Of a stretch of 64,000 nt of DNA, positions 1-7,565 are shown in pieces (position 1 is the stretch's first letter; each line of letters begins with the position of its first letter). The notes under the pieces were generated by a model, which worked only from the letters and a program-made list of their open reading frames with translations, made no database searches and was not told the DNA's origin. This DNA comes from an uncultured Oscillospiraceae bacterium. GTDB taxonomy: Bacteria; Bacillota_A; Clostridia; Oscillospirales; Oscillospiraceae. Location: positions 1 through 64,000 of the forward strand of contig CAJTTS010000009.1 of the NCBI GenBank assembly GCA_910579155.1, read 5' to 3'. The position numbers were made by a program, and so were the translations under genes.

Positions 1-208
1 CGTCCATGACGATGAACTTGTCCTTGGGGGAGCGGCCGGTGTAGATGCCGGTCATGACGTTGACCGCGCCCAGTTCGGTCATCTGGCCCTTCTCATAACC
101 CTCCAGGGTGGGGTCCATCTCCGCCTCAAAGAGTTGCTCATAGCTGGGATTGTATACGATTTCTTTGATGCCGGTGATGCCGAGTTTTTCCAGACCGTAG
201 GTTTCCAT
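1..208 (-). CDS. pckA: Phosphoenolpyruvate carboxykinase (ATP), 5' part only
   Basis: The reverse strand encodes the first 69 residues of an ATP-dependent PEP carboxykinase, which interconverts oxaloacetate plus ATP with PEP, CO2 and ADP in the cytoplasm. The visible part contains the family's segment [15 protein letters not shown], with the arginine of the GRSPKDK motif that contacts oxaloacetate. The ATG at 206-208 follows a strong ribosome binding site (GAGGAGGA). The gene runs off the left edge, so the P-loop and the metal site cannot be seen. In anaerobic Clostridia the enzyme often runs in the CO2-fixing, ATP-forming direction, but the sequence does not show this. Confidence 0.93.
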   Translation of the reverse strand, partial: METYGLEKLGITGIKEIVYNPSYEQLFEAEMDPTLEGYEKGQMTELGAVNVMTGIYTGRSPKDKFIVMD

Positions 209-319
209 AGAAAGTTCCTCCTCTAAAATATAGTGTATCACTTCAGCGCCCGCCCCCAAGTAAAGGGAAAGACGCGAGCTGATGGTACCGGCAGGAAAAC
301 CATCTCCCACCAGCTACAC

Positions 320-350
320 AGTATAGCATAACTCTCTATCTAAATCCATG
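320..350 (-). promoter_or_regulatory. Candidate promoter of pckA (extended -10)
   Basis: On the reverse strand TGCTATACT (320-328) is an extended -10 box about 110 nt upstream of the pckA start. No good -35 is visible at 17 nt, as is usual for extended -10 promoters. The 345 nt between pckA and the ferredoxin hold only this element, an untranslated leader with some self-complementarity, and the ferredoxin terminator; I see no gene there. Confidence 0.5.
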
Positions 351-509
351 AAAATTTCCCATTGCATGTTAAAAAATCCACAAAATCAGCGTTTTGACCA
401 ACCGATTTCGGGAAGGGTCGGGAGAAATGGGAGCACTTTGACGAATGACTCCGAGAGGTGGGAGATGAGCGAAATCCAAAGTCTGGAAAGCGGGGCGTAA
501 AAAGCAAAT

Positions 510-537
510 CCCCCGCCCTCCCAAGGGAGAGCGGGGG
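510..537 (-). terminator. Intrinsic terminator of the ferredoxin gene
   Basis: An 11-bp GC-rich hairpin with one mismatch (CCCCCGC...GCGGGGG, 510-537) lies just beyond the ferredoxin stop. On the reverse strand it is followed by a T-rich run (TTTGCTTTTT, about 500-509). Confidence 0.8.
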
Positions 538-553
538 ACGTCTGGATCACAGA

Positions 554-724
554 TTACTCGGCCTCAATCGCGCCGGTGGGGCAGGTGCCCTCGCAAGCGC
601 CGCAGTCAATGCAGGCGCTGGCATCGATCTGCATGTGATCGTCGCCCATGGAGATCGCGCCCACGGGGCAAGCGCTCTCGCACGCGCCGCAGGAGACGCA
701 CGCGTCAGTGATTTTACGAGCCAT
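554..724 (-). CDS. 2[4Fe-4S] ferredoxin, 56 aa
   Basis: This short reverse-strand gene encodes a clostridial-type ferredoxin. Two CxxCxxCxxxCP motifs are present, CVSCGACESACP (about residues 9-20) and CIDCGACEGTCP (about residues 38-49), each supplying ligands for a [4Fe-4S] cluster. Such proteins are low-potential cytoplasmic electron carriers for pyruvate:ferredoxin oxidoreductase, hydrogenase and Rnf-type enzymes. The ATG follows a GGAGGTG ribosome binding site. It is a single-gene unit with its own promoter and terminator. A longer open frame on the opposite strand (458-808) is only its shadow. Confidence 0.95.
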   Translation of the reverse strand: MARKITDACVSCGACESACPVGAISMGDDHMQIDASACIDCGACEGTCPTGAIEAE

Positions 725-766
725 GTATTACACCTCCAACAAATGATGTGTTTTGAACCAAACCCT

Positions 767-794
767 ATTGTACCACATCTTGTGAAAAAAGCAA
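767..794 (-). promoter_or_regulatory. Promoter of the ferredoxin gene
   Basis: On the reverse strand TTGCTT (789-794) and TACAAT (767-772) are separated by 16 nt, a good sigma-A-type match, about 43 nt upstream of the start codon. Confidence 0.6.
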
Positions 795-820
795 CAAGAA
801 ATTTTTGAATCCGTAGGGGG

Positions 821-839
821 TATAATTTTAGCTAAAATT
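821..839 (+). promoter_or_regulatory. -10 box overlapped by a perfect 16-bp palindrome before the Clp gene
   Basis: TATAAT at 821-826 is a consensus -10 about 68 nt upstream of the Clp ATPase start. It overlaps the perfect palindrome AATTTTAGCTAAAATT (824-839), placed as a repressor operator would be. It does not resemble the CtsR heptad repeat usual for clp genes. No clear -35 is visible. Confidence 0.45.
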
Positions 840-893
840 TCCCATCCTTGCCAAGAAGGACTGCGACCACCAGAGAACGATGGGAGAAACTGT

Positions 894-2987
894 ATGGAAC
901 GGCTGAGTATTTTTCAAAGATTGCGGGGGTTTTTTATGATGGATCGGAACAAGGGGGACCAGGCGCCCCGGAATGCCTCGGGCCGCCCCGGGGGCGACCC
1001 CCAGGCGCTCTACCGGGAGGAGCGGCCCCGGGCCCGGGAGGGGGCGGAAACCCGCCTTACCGACCGGTTTTCCCGGGATTTGACCCGGATGGCGGCCATG
1101 GGGGCGCTGGACCCTCTGGTGGGCCGGGATCAGGAGGTGGGCCGGGTCATTCAGATTCTGGCCAGGCGGACCAAGAACAACCCAGCCCTCATCGGCGAGC
1201 CCGGCGTGGGCAAAACGGCGGTGGCGGAGGGGCTGGCCCTGCGCATATCGTCGGGAGCGGTGCCGGAGCCGTTGCGGGGCAAACGCCTGCTGAGCCTGGA
1301 CCTGGTGTCCATGGTGGCGGGCACCAAGTACCGGGGCGAATTTGAGGAGCGGGTGAACCAGGTGCTGGCGGAGGTACGCCGGGCGGGGAACGTGATTTTG
1401 TTTCTGGATGAGCTCCATAATATTGTGGGCGCGGGTTCCGCCGAAGGGGCCATCGACGCGGCCAACATCCTCAAGCCTGCCCTGAGCCGCGGGGAAATTC
1501 AGGTGGTGGGCGCCACCACGTTGGAAGAGTACCGCAAGTATATCGAGAAGGACGCGGCCCTGGAGCGCCGGTTCCAGCCTGTCAAAGTGGTGGAGCCAAA
1601 TCCTGACCAGGCGAAAGCCATCCTCCGGGGCCTGCGCCGCCGGTACGAGGAGCACCACGGCCTGACCATCTCCGACGAGGCCATCGACGCGGCGGTGGAA
1701 CTGAGCCAGCGTTATCTCCCCGACCGGTTCCTGCCCGACAAGGCCATCGACCTCATCGACGAGGGGGCGGCCCGGATGCGGGTCGAGGAGGAAGTGCCCA
1801 TTTCCCTCCGGGCGCTGTCCGACCGGGCGGAGCGTGCGGCGCGGGAAAAGGCCCAGGCCATCGCCATGCAGGACTTTGAGCGGGCGGCCATGCTCCGGGA
1901 CGCGGAGGCGGATTTCCGCCGGGAGCTGGACCGCAAGCAGAGCCGTCAAAAAGGCGGCGGCGCCCGGGAGCTGGGACGGGAGGAGATCGCGGCGGTGCTG
2001 GCCCAGTGGACGGGTATTCCGCTGGAGTCCATCACAAAAGGGGAGGCCAAGCGCCTGCTGGAGCTGGAGGGCGAGCTTCACCGCCGGGTGGTGGGGCAGG
2101 ACAAAGCGGTGTCCGCCGTGGCCGCCGCTATCCGCCGCAGCCGGGTGGGGCTGAAGGAGCCCAACAGGCCCATCGGGGTGTTCCTGTTCATGGGCCCCAC
2201 CGGCGTGGGCAAGACGGAGCTGTGCCGGGCTCTGGCGGCGGCGCTGTTCGGCAGTGAGGACGCGCTGATCCGCTTCGACATGTCCGAGTATATGGAAAAG
2301 CACGCGGCCTCCCGCCTGGTGGGTTCCCCTCCGGGCTATGTGGGGCACGAGGAGGGCGGACAGCTCACCGAGCAGGTCCGCCGCCGTCCCTGGTCGGTGG
2401 TGCTCTTCGACGAGCTGGAAAAGGCCCACGATGATATGCAGAACATCCTCCTCCAGGTGATGGAGGACGGCCAGCTCACTGACGGCCAGGGCCGCAAGGC
2501 GGACTTTCGCAACACGGTGGTGGTGATGACCTCCAACATCGGTGCCCAGAAGCTGGTGAGCAAGGCTCCGCCCCTGGGCTTTGCCGGGGGAAACACCGAC
2601 GACAAGCGCCGGGAGGCGGTGATGGCGGAGCTGAAGGGCAGGTTCAAGCCGGAGTTCCTCAACCGCCTGGACGAGGTGATTCTGTTCGACCGCCTGGAGC
2701 GCCGGGATCTGGAGCGCATCGCCATGCGGATGCTGGGCAATGTGCGGGGCCGCCTGTCCGAGCTGGGGGTGGATCTGGACGCCAAATGGGAGGCCATCTC
2801 CCTGCTGGCCGACCCCGGCGGGGAGCGGGAACAGGGGGCCCGGCCTATCCGCCGGGCGGTGCGCCGGAAGGTGGAGGAGCCCGCCGCCGACCTGCTCCTG
2901 TCCGAGCGGCTTGGCGCGGGGGACACCCTGTGTCTGGCCGTGGAGCGGGAGGACATCGTGCTGCGCACGGAAAAACGGGAAGTGTGA
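894..2987 (+). CDS. ClpC/ClpE-type ATPase lacking the N-terminal Clp-N domain, 697 aa
   Basis: This is a class I Clp/Hsp100 unfoldase with two AAA+ modules. Walker A1 is GEPGVGKT (residues 101-108), Walker B1 is FLDELHN (170-176), and a UVR-like coiled coil (about 324-345, DFERAAMLRDAEADFRREL) links the modules. Walker A2 is GPTGVGKT (434-441) and Walker B2 is VVLFDELEKAH. An LGF tripeptide (561-563) corresponds to the loop that docks on ClpP, so it probably feeds substrates to ClpP. Unlike ClpC there is no Clp-N repeat domain, and unlike ClpE no zinc finger: the first 50 residues are short, charged and probably disordered. It is shorter than ClpC (about 810 aa). No ctsR, mcsA or mcsB lies nearby. 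The start at 894 has a GGGAG site; the next ATG, at 936, is also possible. Confidence 0.88.
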   Translation: MERLSIFQRLRGFFMMDRNKGDQAPRNASGRPGGDPQALYREERPRAREGAETRLTDRFSRDLTRMAAMGALDPLVGRDQEVGRVIQILARRTKNNPALIGEPGVGKTAVAEGLALRISSGAVPEPLRGKRLLSLDLVSMVAGTKYRGEFEERVNQVLAEVRRAGNVILFLDELHNIVGAGSAEGAIDAANILKPALSRGEIQVVGATTLEEYRKYIEKDAALERRFQPVKVVEPNPDQAKAILRGLRRRYEEHHGLTISDEAIDAAVELSQRYLPDRFLPDKAIDLIDEGAARMRVEEEVPISLRALSDRAERAAREKAQAIAMQDFERAAMLRDAEADFRRELDRKQSRQKGGGARELGREEIAAVLAQWTGIPLESITKGEAKRLLELEGELHRRVVGQDKAVSAVAAAIRRSRVGLKEPNRPIGVFLFMGPTGVGKTELCRALAAALFGSEDALIRFDMSEYMEKHAASRLVGSPPGYVGHEEGGQLTEQVRRRPWSVVLFDELEKAHDDMQNILLQVMEDGQLTDGQGRKADFRNTVVVMTSNIGAQKLVSKAPPLGFAGGNTDDKRREAVMAELKGRFKPEFLNRLDEVILFDRLERRDLERIAMRMLGNVRGRLSELGVDLDAKWEAISLLADPGGEREQGARPIRRAVRRKVEEPAADLLLSERLGAGDTLCLAVEREDIVLRTEKREV

Positions 2988-2993
2988 GAAAGG

Positions 2994-3023
2994 GCGGAGG
3001 GGACGGCGGTCCCCTCCGCTTTT
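2994..3023 (+). terminator. Terminator after the Clp ATPase gene
   Basis: A perfect 11-bp hairpin, GCGGAGGGGAC (2994-3004) with GTCCCCTCCGC (3009-3019), followed by TTTT. Confidence 0.75.
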
Positions 3024-3095
3024 CGGCAGGGGGGCTTTACAAATCCGGGGCGTTCTTGCATAATAAAAATAATGAGCGCTGAGGAGGCTTTAACA

Positions 3096-3323
3096 ATGAT
3101 CGAATACCGAACCGTTTCCGCCAGTGAGCTGGACAGGGCGCTGTTTGCCGCGGCGAAGGATTGGGCCCGGGCCCACGGCGGGCGGAAGCTGTACATATCC
3201 GCCCACTCGGCGGTGGAGAGCCAGTCGTTTTACCAAAGGATGGGCTGCGTGGAGGCCTGTGAGTATAACCAAAAGCACGTGGAGGCGGAGCCCTTTGACT
3301 GCCAGTTGGAGTGTGTGCTGTGA
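3096..3323 (+). pseudogene. GNAT acetyltransferase remnant with internal deletion, 75 aa
   Basis: The first about 18 residues (MIEYRTVSASELDRALFA) look like the start of a GNAT acyltransferase, and the last about 45 look like its C-terminus, where AHSAVESQSFYQRMGC matches the last strand-helix of the fold. The middle, including the acetyl-CoA pyrophosphate loop (Q/RxxGxG/A), is missing. An intact relative would be about 150-170 aa, so an in-frame internal deletion is likely. I place the start at ATG 3096 because GAGGAGG ends 9 nt before it; an upstream ATG at 3072 has no such site. The product is probably non-functional. Confidence 0.7.
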
Positions 3324-3338
3324 CCATAAAGACAAAGC

Positions 3339-3367
3339 GCGGCAGGGGCGACCCTGCCGCCTTTTTT
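3339..3367 (+). terminator. Terminator after the GNAT remnant
   Basis: A perfect 9-bp hairpin, GCGGCAGGG (3339-3347) with CCCTGCCGC (3352-3360), followed by CTTTTTT. Confidence 0.85.
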
Positions 3368-3382
3368 GGGGGAAAGAGGGGC

Positions 3383-3434
3383 TTGACATTGGTATGAAAT
3401 CGTACTATACTCCTCTGTGCTCTGGTACGATTTC
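3383..3434 (+). promoter_or_regulatory. Promoter and inverted-repeat operator of the marR-MATE operon
   Basis: A near-consensus promoter has TTGACA at 3383-3388, a 17-nt spacer and TATACT at 3406-3411. A perfect 10-bp inverted repeat flanks the start point: GAAATCGTAC (3396-3405, in the spacer) and GTACGATTTC (3425-3434). The arms are separated by 19 nt. The position fits autorepression by the MarR protein encoded directly downstream. Confidence 0.8.
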
Positions 3435-3453
3435 GGACATGAGGAGGAAAACT

Positions 3454-3891
3454 ATGGATATCAACGTTTCAAAAGAGCTGAGGCGCTTCAATCGCCTGAT
3501 GGGGGAGATCAATGGGACGTATCACGAGGCGTCGGTAAAATTGGGGTTGTCAGACAGCACTGTATCTGTGCTGTATACGCTGTGCAGCGAGGGGTCCCCC
3601 TGCGCCCTCCATGAGATCGTCCGGCAGTCGGGGATGAGCAAGCAGACCATCAACTCTGCCATCCGCAAGCTGGAGGGGGAAGGCGTCATTCGCCTGGATG
3701 CGACGGGAGGCCGGGGGAAAAACGTCCACCTCACCGAGCAGGGCCGGGAGCTGGCCCGGCGCACGGCAGTGCCGCTGATCGAGCTGGAGGATGAGATATA
3801 CACCTCCTGGAGCCGGGAGGAGCTGCAAACGTATCTGGAACTCACCGGGCGCTTTGTGGCCGCCATCAAAGAAAAAGTGAAACAATTATAA
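3454..3891 (+). CDS. MarR family transcriptional regulator, 145 aa
   Basis: This small winged-helix regulator has the MarR layout: an N-terminal dimerisation helix, a recognition helix region (SGMSKQTINSAIRKLEGEG) and a beta-wing (DATGGRGKNVHLTEQG). ATG 3454 is chosen because GAGGAGG (3441-3447) precedes it; an in-frame ATG at 3439 would overlap that site. The MATE transporter gene follows after 11 nt and is presumably its regulatory target, induced when a drug or metabolite releases the repressor. An inverted repeat in the promoter is the likely binding site. Confidence 0.9.
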   Translation: MDINVSKELRRFNRLMGEINGTYHEASVKLGLSDSTVSVLYTLCSEGSPCALHEIVRQSGMSKQTINSAIRKLEGEGVIRLDATGGRGKNVHLTEQGRELARRTAVPLIELEDEIYTSWSREELQTYLELTGRFVAAIKEKVKQL

Positions 3892-3902
3892 AAGGGGCAA
3901 CC

Positions 3903-5237
3903 ATGAAAATGAAGATCCAGTTGTCAGACCACTTTACCTATTCAAAACTGTTGCGTTACACCCTGCCGTCCATCGTGATGATGGTGTTCACCTCCATTTA
4001 CGGCGTGGTGGACGGCTTTTTTGTTTCCAACTTTGTGGGCAAGACCTCGTTCACCGCCGTGAACTTCATCTTCCCTGTGCTGATGATCCTGGGGGCCGCC
4101 GGGTTCATGCTGGGCACCGGCGGCGGCGCCCTCATCGCCAAGATCATGGGAGAGGGAAAGCGGGAGGAGGCCAACCGCCTGTTTTCTCTGGTGATTTACA
4201 CCGGCATCGGTTGCGGCACGGCGCTGGCGGCGGTGGGCTTGCTTCTGATCCGGCCCATTGCCGCCGCGCTGGGGGCCCAGGGGCAGATGCTGGAGGACAG
4301 CGTGACCTACGCCCGGATCATCCTGCTGGCCATCCCTGCCTTTGTCCTTCAGTATGAGTTCCAGTGCCTGTTTTCCACGGCGGAGAAGCCCGCGCTGGGC
4401 CTTTATGTGACGGTGGCGGCGGGAGTCACGAATATGGTGCTGGACGCCCTGTTTGTGGCGGCGTTCCGCTGGGGGCTGGTGGGTGCGGCGGCGGCCACCG
4501 CCGTCAGCCAGTGCGTGGGCGGCGTTATCCCGCTGGTCTATTTCGCCCGGCCCAACAGCAGCCTCCTGCGGCTGGGCCGGACACGGTTTGACGGCCGGGC
4601 ACTGTGGAGAACCTGCACCAACGGTGTGTCGGAGCTGATGAGCAGCATTTCCGGCTCGATGGTGAGCATGCTCTACAACGCCCAATTACTGAAGTACGCG
4701 GGGGAGGACGGCGTGGCGGCCTATGGCGTGCTGATGTACGTCAGCTTGGTGTTCCAGGCGGTGTTCATCGGCTATGCGGTGGGCACCGCCCCGGTGATCG
4801 GTTACCACTACGGGGCGCAGAACCACGAGGAGCTGCGGGGGCTTCGCCGGCGGAGTACGGTGGTTGTCGCCGTATTTGCCGGGTGCATGTTCGCCGCCGC
4901 CCAACTGCTGGGCAAGCCGCTGTCCCTGCTGTTTGTGGGATATGACGCGGGGCTGCTGGAGCTCACCGCCCGCGCGTTTACCATTTTTTCCTTCTGCTTC
5001 CTGTTCTCCGGGTTTGCCATATTCGGTTCGTCCTTTTTCACCGCGCTGAATAACGGCCTTGTGTCGGCGGCCATCTCCTTTTTGCGCACGCTGGTGTTCC
5101 AGGTGGCGGCGGTGCTGATCTTCCCGCTGATCTGGGAGGTGGACGGCATCTGGCTGTCCATTGTGGCGGCGGAGGCGCTGGCGGTGGCGGTGACGGCGGC
5201 GTTTTTGTGGGGCATGCGGAAAAAGTATCAATACTGA
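3903..5237 (+). CDS. MATE family multidrug/toxin efflux transporter, 444 aa
   Basis: The product is a polytopic membrane protein of about 12 hydrophobic segments with the typical MATE length. The N-terminal region MMVFTSIYGVVDGFFVSNFVG and the GFMLGTGGGALIAK segment are characteristic of the NorM/DinF-like branch that exports cationic or planar compounds in exchange for Na+ or H+. It lies 11 nt downstream of marR in one operon that ends at a strong terminator. Substrate specificity cannot be read from the sequence. Confidence 0.92.
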   Translation: MKMKIQLSDHFTYSKLLRYTLPSIVMMVFTSIYGVVDGFFVSNFVGKTSFTAVNFIFPVLMILGAAGFMLGTGGGALIAKIMGEGKREEANRLFSLVIYTGIGCGTALAAVGLLLIRPIAAALGAQGQMLEDSVTYARIILLAIPAFVLQYEFQCLFSTAEKPALGLYVTVAAGVTNMVLDALFVAAFRWGLVGAAAATAVSQCVGGVIPLVYFARPNSSLLRLGRTRFDGRALWRTCTNGVSELMSSISGSMVSMLYNAQLLKYAGEDGVAAYGVLMYVSLVFQAVFIGYAVGTAPVIGYHYGAQNHEELRGLRRRSTVVVAVFAGCMFAAAQLLGKPLSLLFVGYDAGLLELTARAFTIFSFCFLFSGFAIFGSSFFTALNNGLVSAAISFLRTLVFQVAAVLIFPLIWEVDGIWLSIVAAEALAVAVTAAFLWGMRKKYQY

Positions 5238-5243
5238 GCATAG

Positions 5244-5280
5244 GACGGGACGGTGCGCAAAGCGCCGCCCCGTCTTTTTT
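5244..5280 (+). terminator. Terminator of the marR-MATE operon
   Basis: A GC-rich hairpin (GACGGGACGG...CCGCCCCGTC) immediately followed by TTTTTT, 7 nt after the MATE stop. Confidence 0.85.
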
Positions 5281-5330
5281 CAGAAATTTTTTTCGTTCAC
5301 AAAAAATCCATAGGCAGGGAGAAAAAACTG

Positions 5331-5339
5331 TGGTATAAT
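5331..5339 (+). promoter_or_regulatory. Extended -10 promoter for the lipoprotein-two-component operon
   Basis: TGGTATAAT (5331-5339) is a perfect extended -10 element, 38 nt upstream of the lipoprotein start. No convincing -35 is visible. Confidence 0.6.
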
Positions 5340-5377
5340 ATCTTCTAACTGTGATTGCGTAAAAGGAGGGGAGAGCG

Positions 5378-6742
5378 ATGGGACGGCGTATTCTGCTTGT
5401 GATATTAGGCGCGGCCCTGGGCTTTGTCCTCAGCGGCTGCATTTTTGAGCCGGTGGACAACCTGTACGCGCCCCCCGTCCTGCCCCAGGAGTACCGGGAC
5501 CTCCAGAACGCCATCGACGCCACCATGAACGAGCTGGGGGCGGAGTATGCCACCATCAACTATGGCAGCAACACCTCCACCATCCAACTGCTGGACATGG
5601 ACGGGGACGGAGAGCAGGAGACGGCGGCGGTGTTCCTCCGGGTGGCGGCTGCCGAGGAGAAGTCCATGCGGGTTTGTCTGTTCGGCCAGGGAGGGGACGG
5701 AACCTATCGCCAAGCCGCCATGCTGGCCGGGGACGGTACCTCCATCAACTCTGTGGTCTACGAGGACCTGACTGGTGACGGCAGGCGGGAGATCATCGTG
5801 AGCTGGCAGCTCAGCACCGGCGTACACATACTGGAGGCCTACAACTTTACCGGGAACAGCGCCAACGAACTGATGCACACCACCTACAACGAGGCATACA
5901 CCACTGTGGATCTGGACGAGGACGGCAGTCAGGAATTGCTGGTATTCCAGCAGGACACCACCGGCGAGGGCTATAACCTGGCGGAATTCTACGACTATCA
6001 GAACGAGGTGCTGACCATGGCCTCCACCGCCCCGCTGTCGGATGGGATGAAGGACGTGGTCCGGTCGGAGGCCGGCCTGCTGTCCGACGGGAGGCTGGGG
6101 GTGTACGTCACTCTGGAGACGGAAAACGGCTGGCTCACCGACGTCCTGGTTCTGGAGCGGTCGGGCCTGAGAAACGTCACGCGGGACGAGGAGAGCGGCG
6201 TGAGCCTGCTCACCTCCTGGACCAACACCGAGGCGGTCACCACCGACATCAACAGCGACGGCGTGCCGGAGATTCCCCGGCCCCAACTGCTCGCCCCGCC
6301 GGACCCGGAGAGCGGGGCCGCCGCCCAGTATCTCATCTACTGGCAGCAGATGGATTCCAACGGACGCGGCGCCACCAGCGGTATCACCTACCACTCCTTT
6401 ACCGACGGGTGGTATCTCACCCTGCCCAACGGCTGGGACATCAACAACATCACCGTGGCCAGGGACGACAGCCTCAGCGGCCGGGGCGAGCGGTCGGTGG
6501 TGTTCTACTACTGGCCCGACCAGGAGGAGGAGCCGAAGCGGTTTTTGACCATTTACCGTCTCACCGGCAGCAACCGCACCGCCCGGTCCAAGATGCCCGG
6601 CCGTTCGATATTGCACAGCGACAGCAACGCCATCTATTGCGCCAGCCTGGATACCAGGGTTTGGGACTGTGGCCTGGACGAGGCCGGACTGGGCCAGCGG
6701 TTCAATCCCATCATGGCGGTGTGGTCTACGAACAACCGGTGA
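5378..6742 (+). CDS. Lipoprotein with FG-GAP/VCBS-like aspartate repeats, 454 aa
   Basis: A signal peptide with the lipobox LSGC (Cys about residue 21) predicts a diacylglyceryl-anchored extracellular protein. The mature part carries recurring D-x-D-x-D/N-G loops such as DMDGDGEQE, DLTGDGRRE, DLDEDGSQE and DINSDGVPE, spaced about 60-90 residues apart. These resemble the calcium loops of FG-GAP/VCBS beta-propeller blades. The gene has a strong RBS (AGGAGGGG). It lies directly upstream of a response regulator and histidine kinase on the same strand with no terminator between, so it may be co-transcribed and could influence the sensor. No enzymatic motif is recognised. Confidence 0.75.
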   Translation: MGRRILLVILGAALGFVLSGCIFEPVDNLYAPPVLPQEYRDLQNAIDATMNELGAEYATINYGSNTSTIQLLDMDGDGEQETAAVFLRVAAAEEKSMRVCLFGQGGDGTYRQAAMLAGDGTSINSVVYEDLTGDGRREIIVSWQLSTGVHILEAYNFTGNSANELMHTTYNEAYTTVDLDEDGSQELLVFQQDTTGEGYNLAEFYDYQNEVLTMASTAPLSDGMKDVVRSEAGLLSDGRLGVYVTLETENGWLTDVLVLERSGLRNVTRDEESGVSLLTSWTNTEAVTTDINSDGVPEIPRPQLLAPPDPESGAAAQYLIYWQQMDSNGRGATSGITYHSFTDGWYLTLPNGWDINNITVARDDSLSGRGERSVVFYYWPDQEEEPKRFLTIYRLTGSNRTARSKMPGRSILHSDSNAIYCASLDTRVWDCGLDEAGLGQRFNPIMAVWSTNNR

Positions 6743-6834
6743 GCGCGGAGCCGCAACGGATAGGCGGGGCAGAACAACACAGGCGCAGCGATACGATTTT
6801 TTTGGACAGGAAGAAAGCGGGGAAGGTTTGAAAT

Positions 6835-7524
6835 ATGCGCAAGGTATTGGTTTTGGAGGACGAGACGAACATCCGCAGCTTTGTGGTCATCAACCTGAAG
6901 CGGGCGGGCTATGACACCATTGAGGCCGGAACCGGCGAGGAGGCTCTGGCCCTGATCCAGAAAAATCCCGACGTCCAGGTGGCCCTGCTGGACATCATGC
7001 TCCCAGGGGAGATAGACGGCTTTGAGGTGTGCCGCCGCATCCGGGCGGGAAACGCCCAGATGGGCATCATCATGCTCACTGCCCGTACCCAGGAGATGGA
7101 CAAGGTCAGCGGCCTGATGACCGGGGCGGATGACTATGTGACCAAGCCCTTCTCCCCGGCGGAGCTCACCGCCCGGGTGGACGCGCTGTTTCGCCGCACC
7201 GGCGGCGTGCCCGTCCACGACACGGACGAGATCAACCAGCCCCCCTTCCTGCTGAATACCCGCAACCGTACCCTGGAGAAAAGCGGCAAGCGGGTAAAGC
7301 TGACCCAGGTGGAATACTCCATCGTGAAGCTGTTCATGGAAAATCCGGGAAAGGCCCTGGCACGGGAAGAGATTCTGGAGGCTGTCTGGGGCAAGGAATA
7401 CTTGGGCGAGTTGAAGATTGTGGATGTGAACATCCGGCGCCTGCGCATCAAGCTGGAGGACGACCCCCAAAACCCGGCCCACATCAGCACAGTGTGGGGC
7501 TATGGGTATGAGTGGGAGATATAA
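6835..7524 (+). CDS. OmpR/PhoB family response regulator, 229 aa
   Basis: The N-terminal receiver domain shows the acidic pocket (E9, D10), phosphoacceptor Asp53 in LLDIMLPG, the Thr82 switch and Lys104 in DYVTKPF. The C-terminal half is an OmpR-type winged helix ending in ISTVWGYGYEWEI. It is a phosphorylation-controlled transcription factor paired with the kinase 41 nt downstream. Resemblance to PhoP/WalR-like regulators is general only; its regulon cannot be deduced from the window. Confidence 0.93.
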   Translation: MRKVLVLEDETNIRSFVVINLKRAGYDTIEAGTGEEALALIQKNPDVQVALLDIMLPGEIDGFEVCRRIRAGNAQMGIIMLTARTQEMDKVSGLMTGADDYVTKPFSPAELTARVDALFRRTGGVPVHDTDEINQPPFLLNTRNRTLEKSGKRVKLTQVEYSIVKLFMENPGKALAREEILEAVWGKEYLGELKIVDVNIRRLRIKLEDDPQNPAHISTVWGYGYEWEI

Positions 7525-7565
7525 ACCGGCCTTGTGAGACGCTGAACAGAAGGGGGGGACCTAGG

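Noticed and set aside
458..808. 116-codon open frame on the + strand
   Set aside because: It is antisense to the ferredoxin gene, whose Cys motifs, RBS, promoter and terminator are clear on the other strand.
828..2429. 533-codon open frame opposite the Clp ATPase
   Set aside because: A shadow frame of GC-rich coding DNA with Arg/Pro/His-rich composition; no domain or RBS. Many similar antisense frames in the window were rejected for the same reason.
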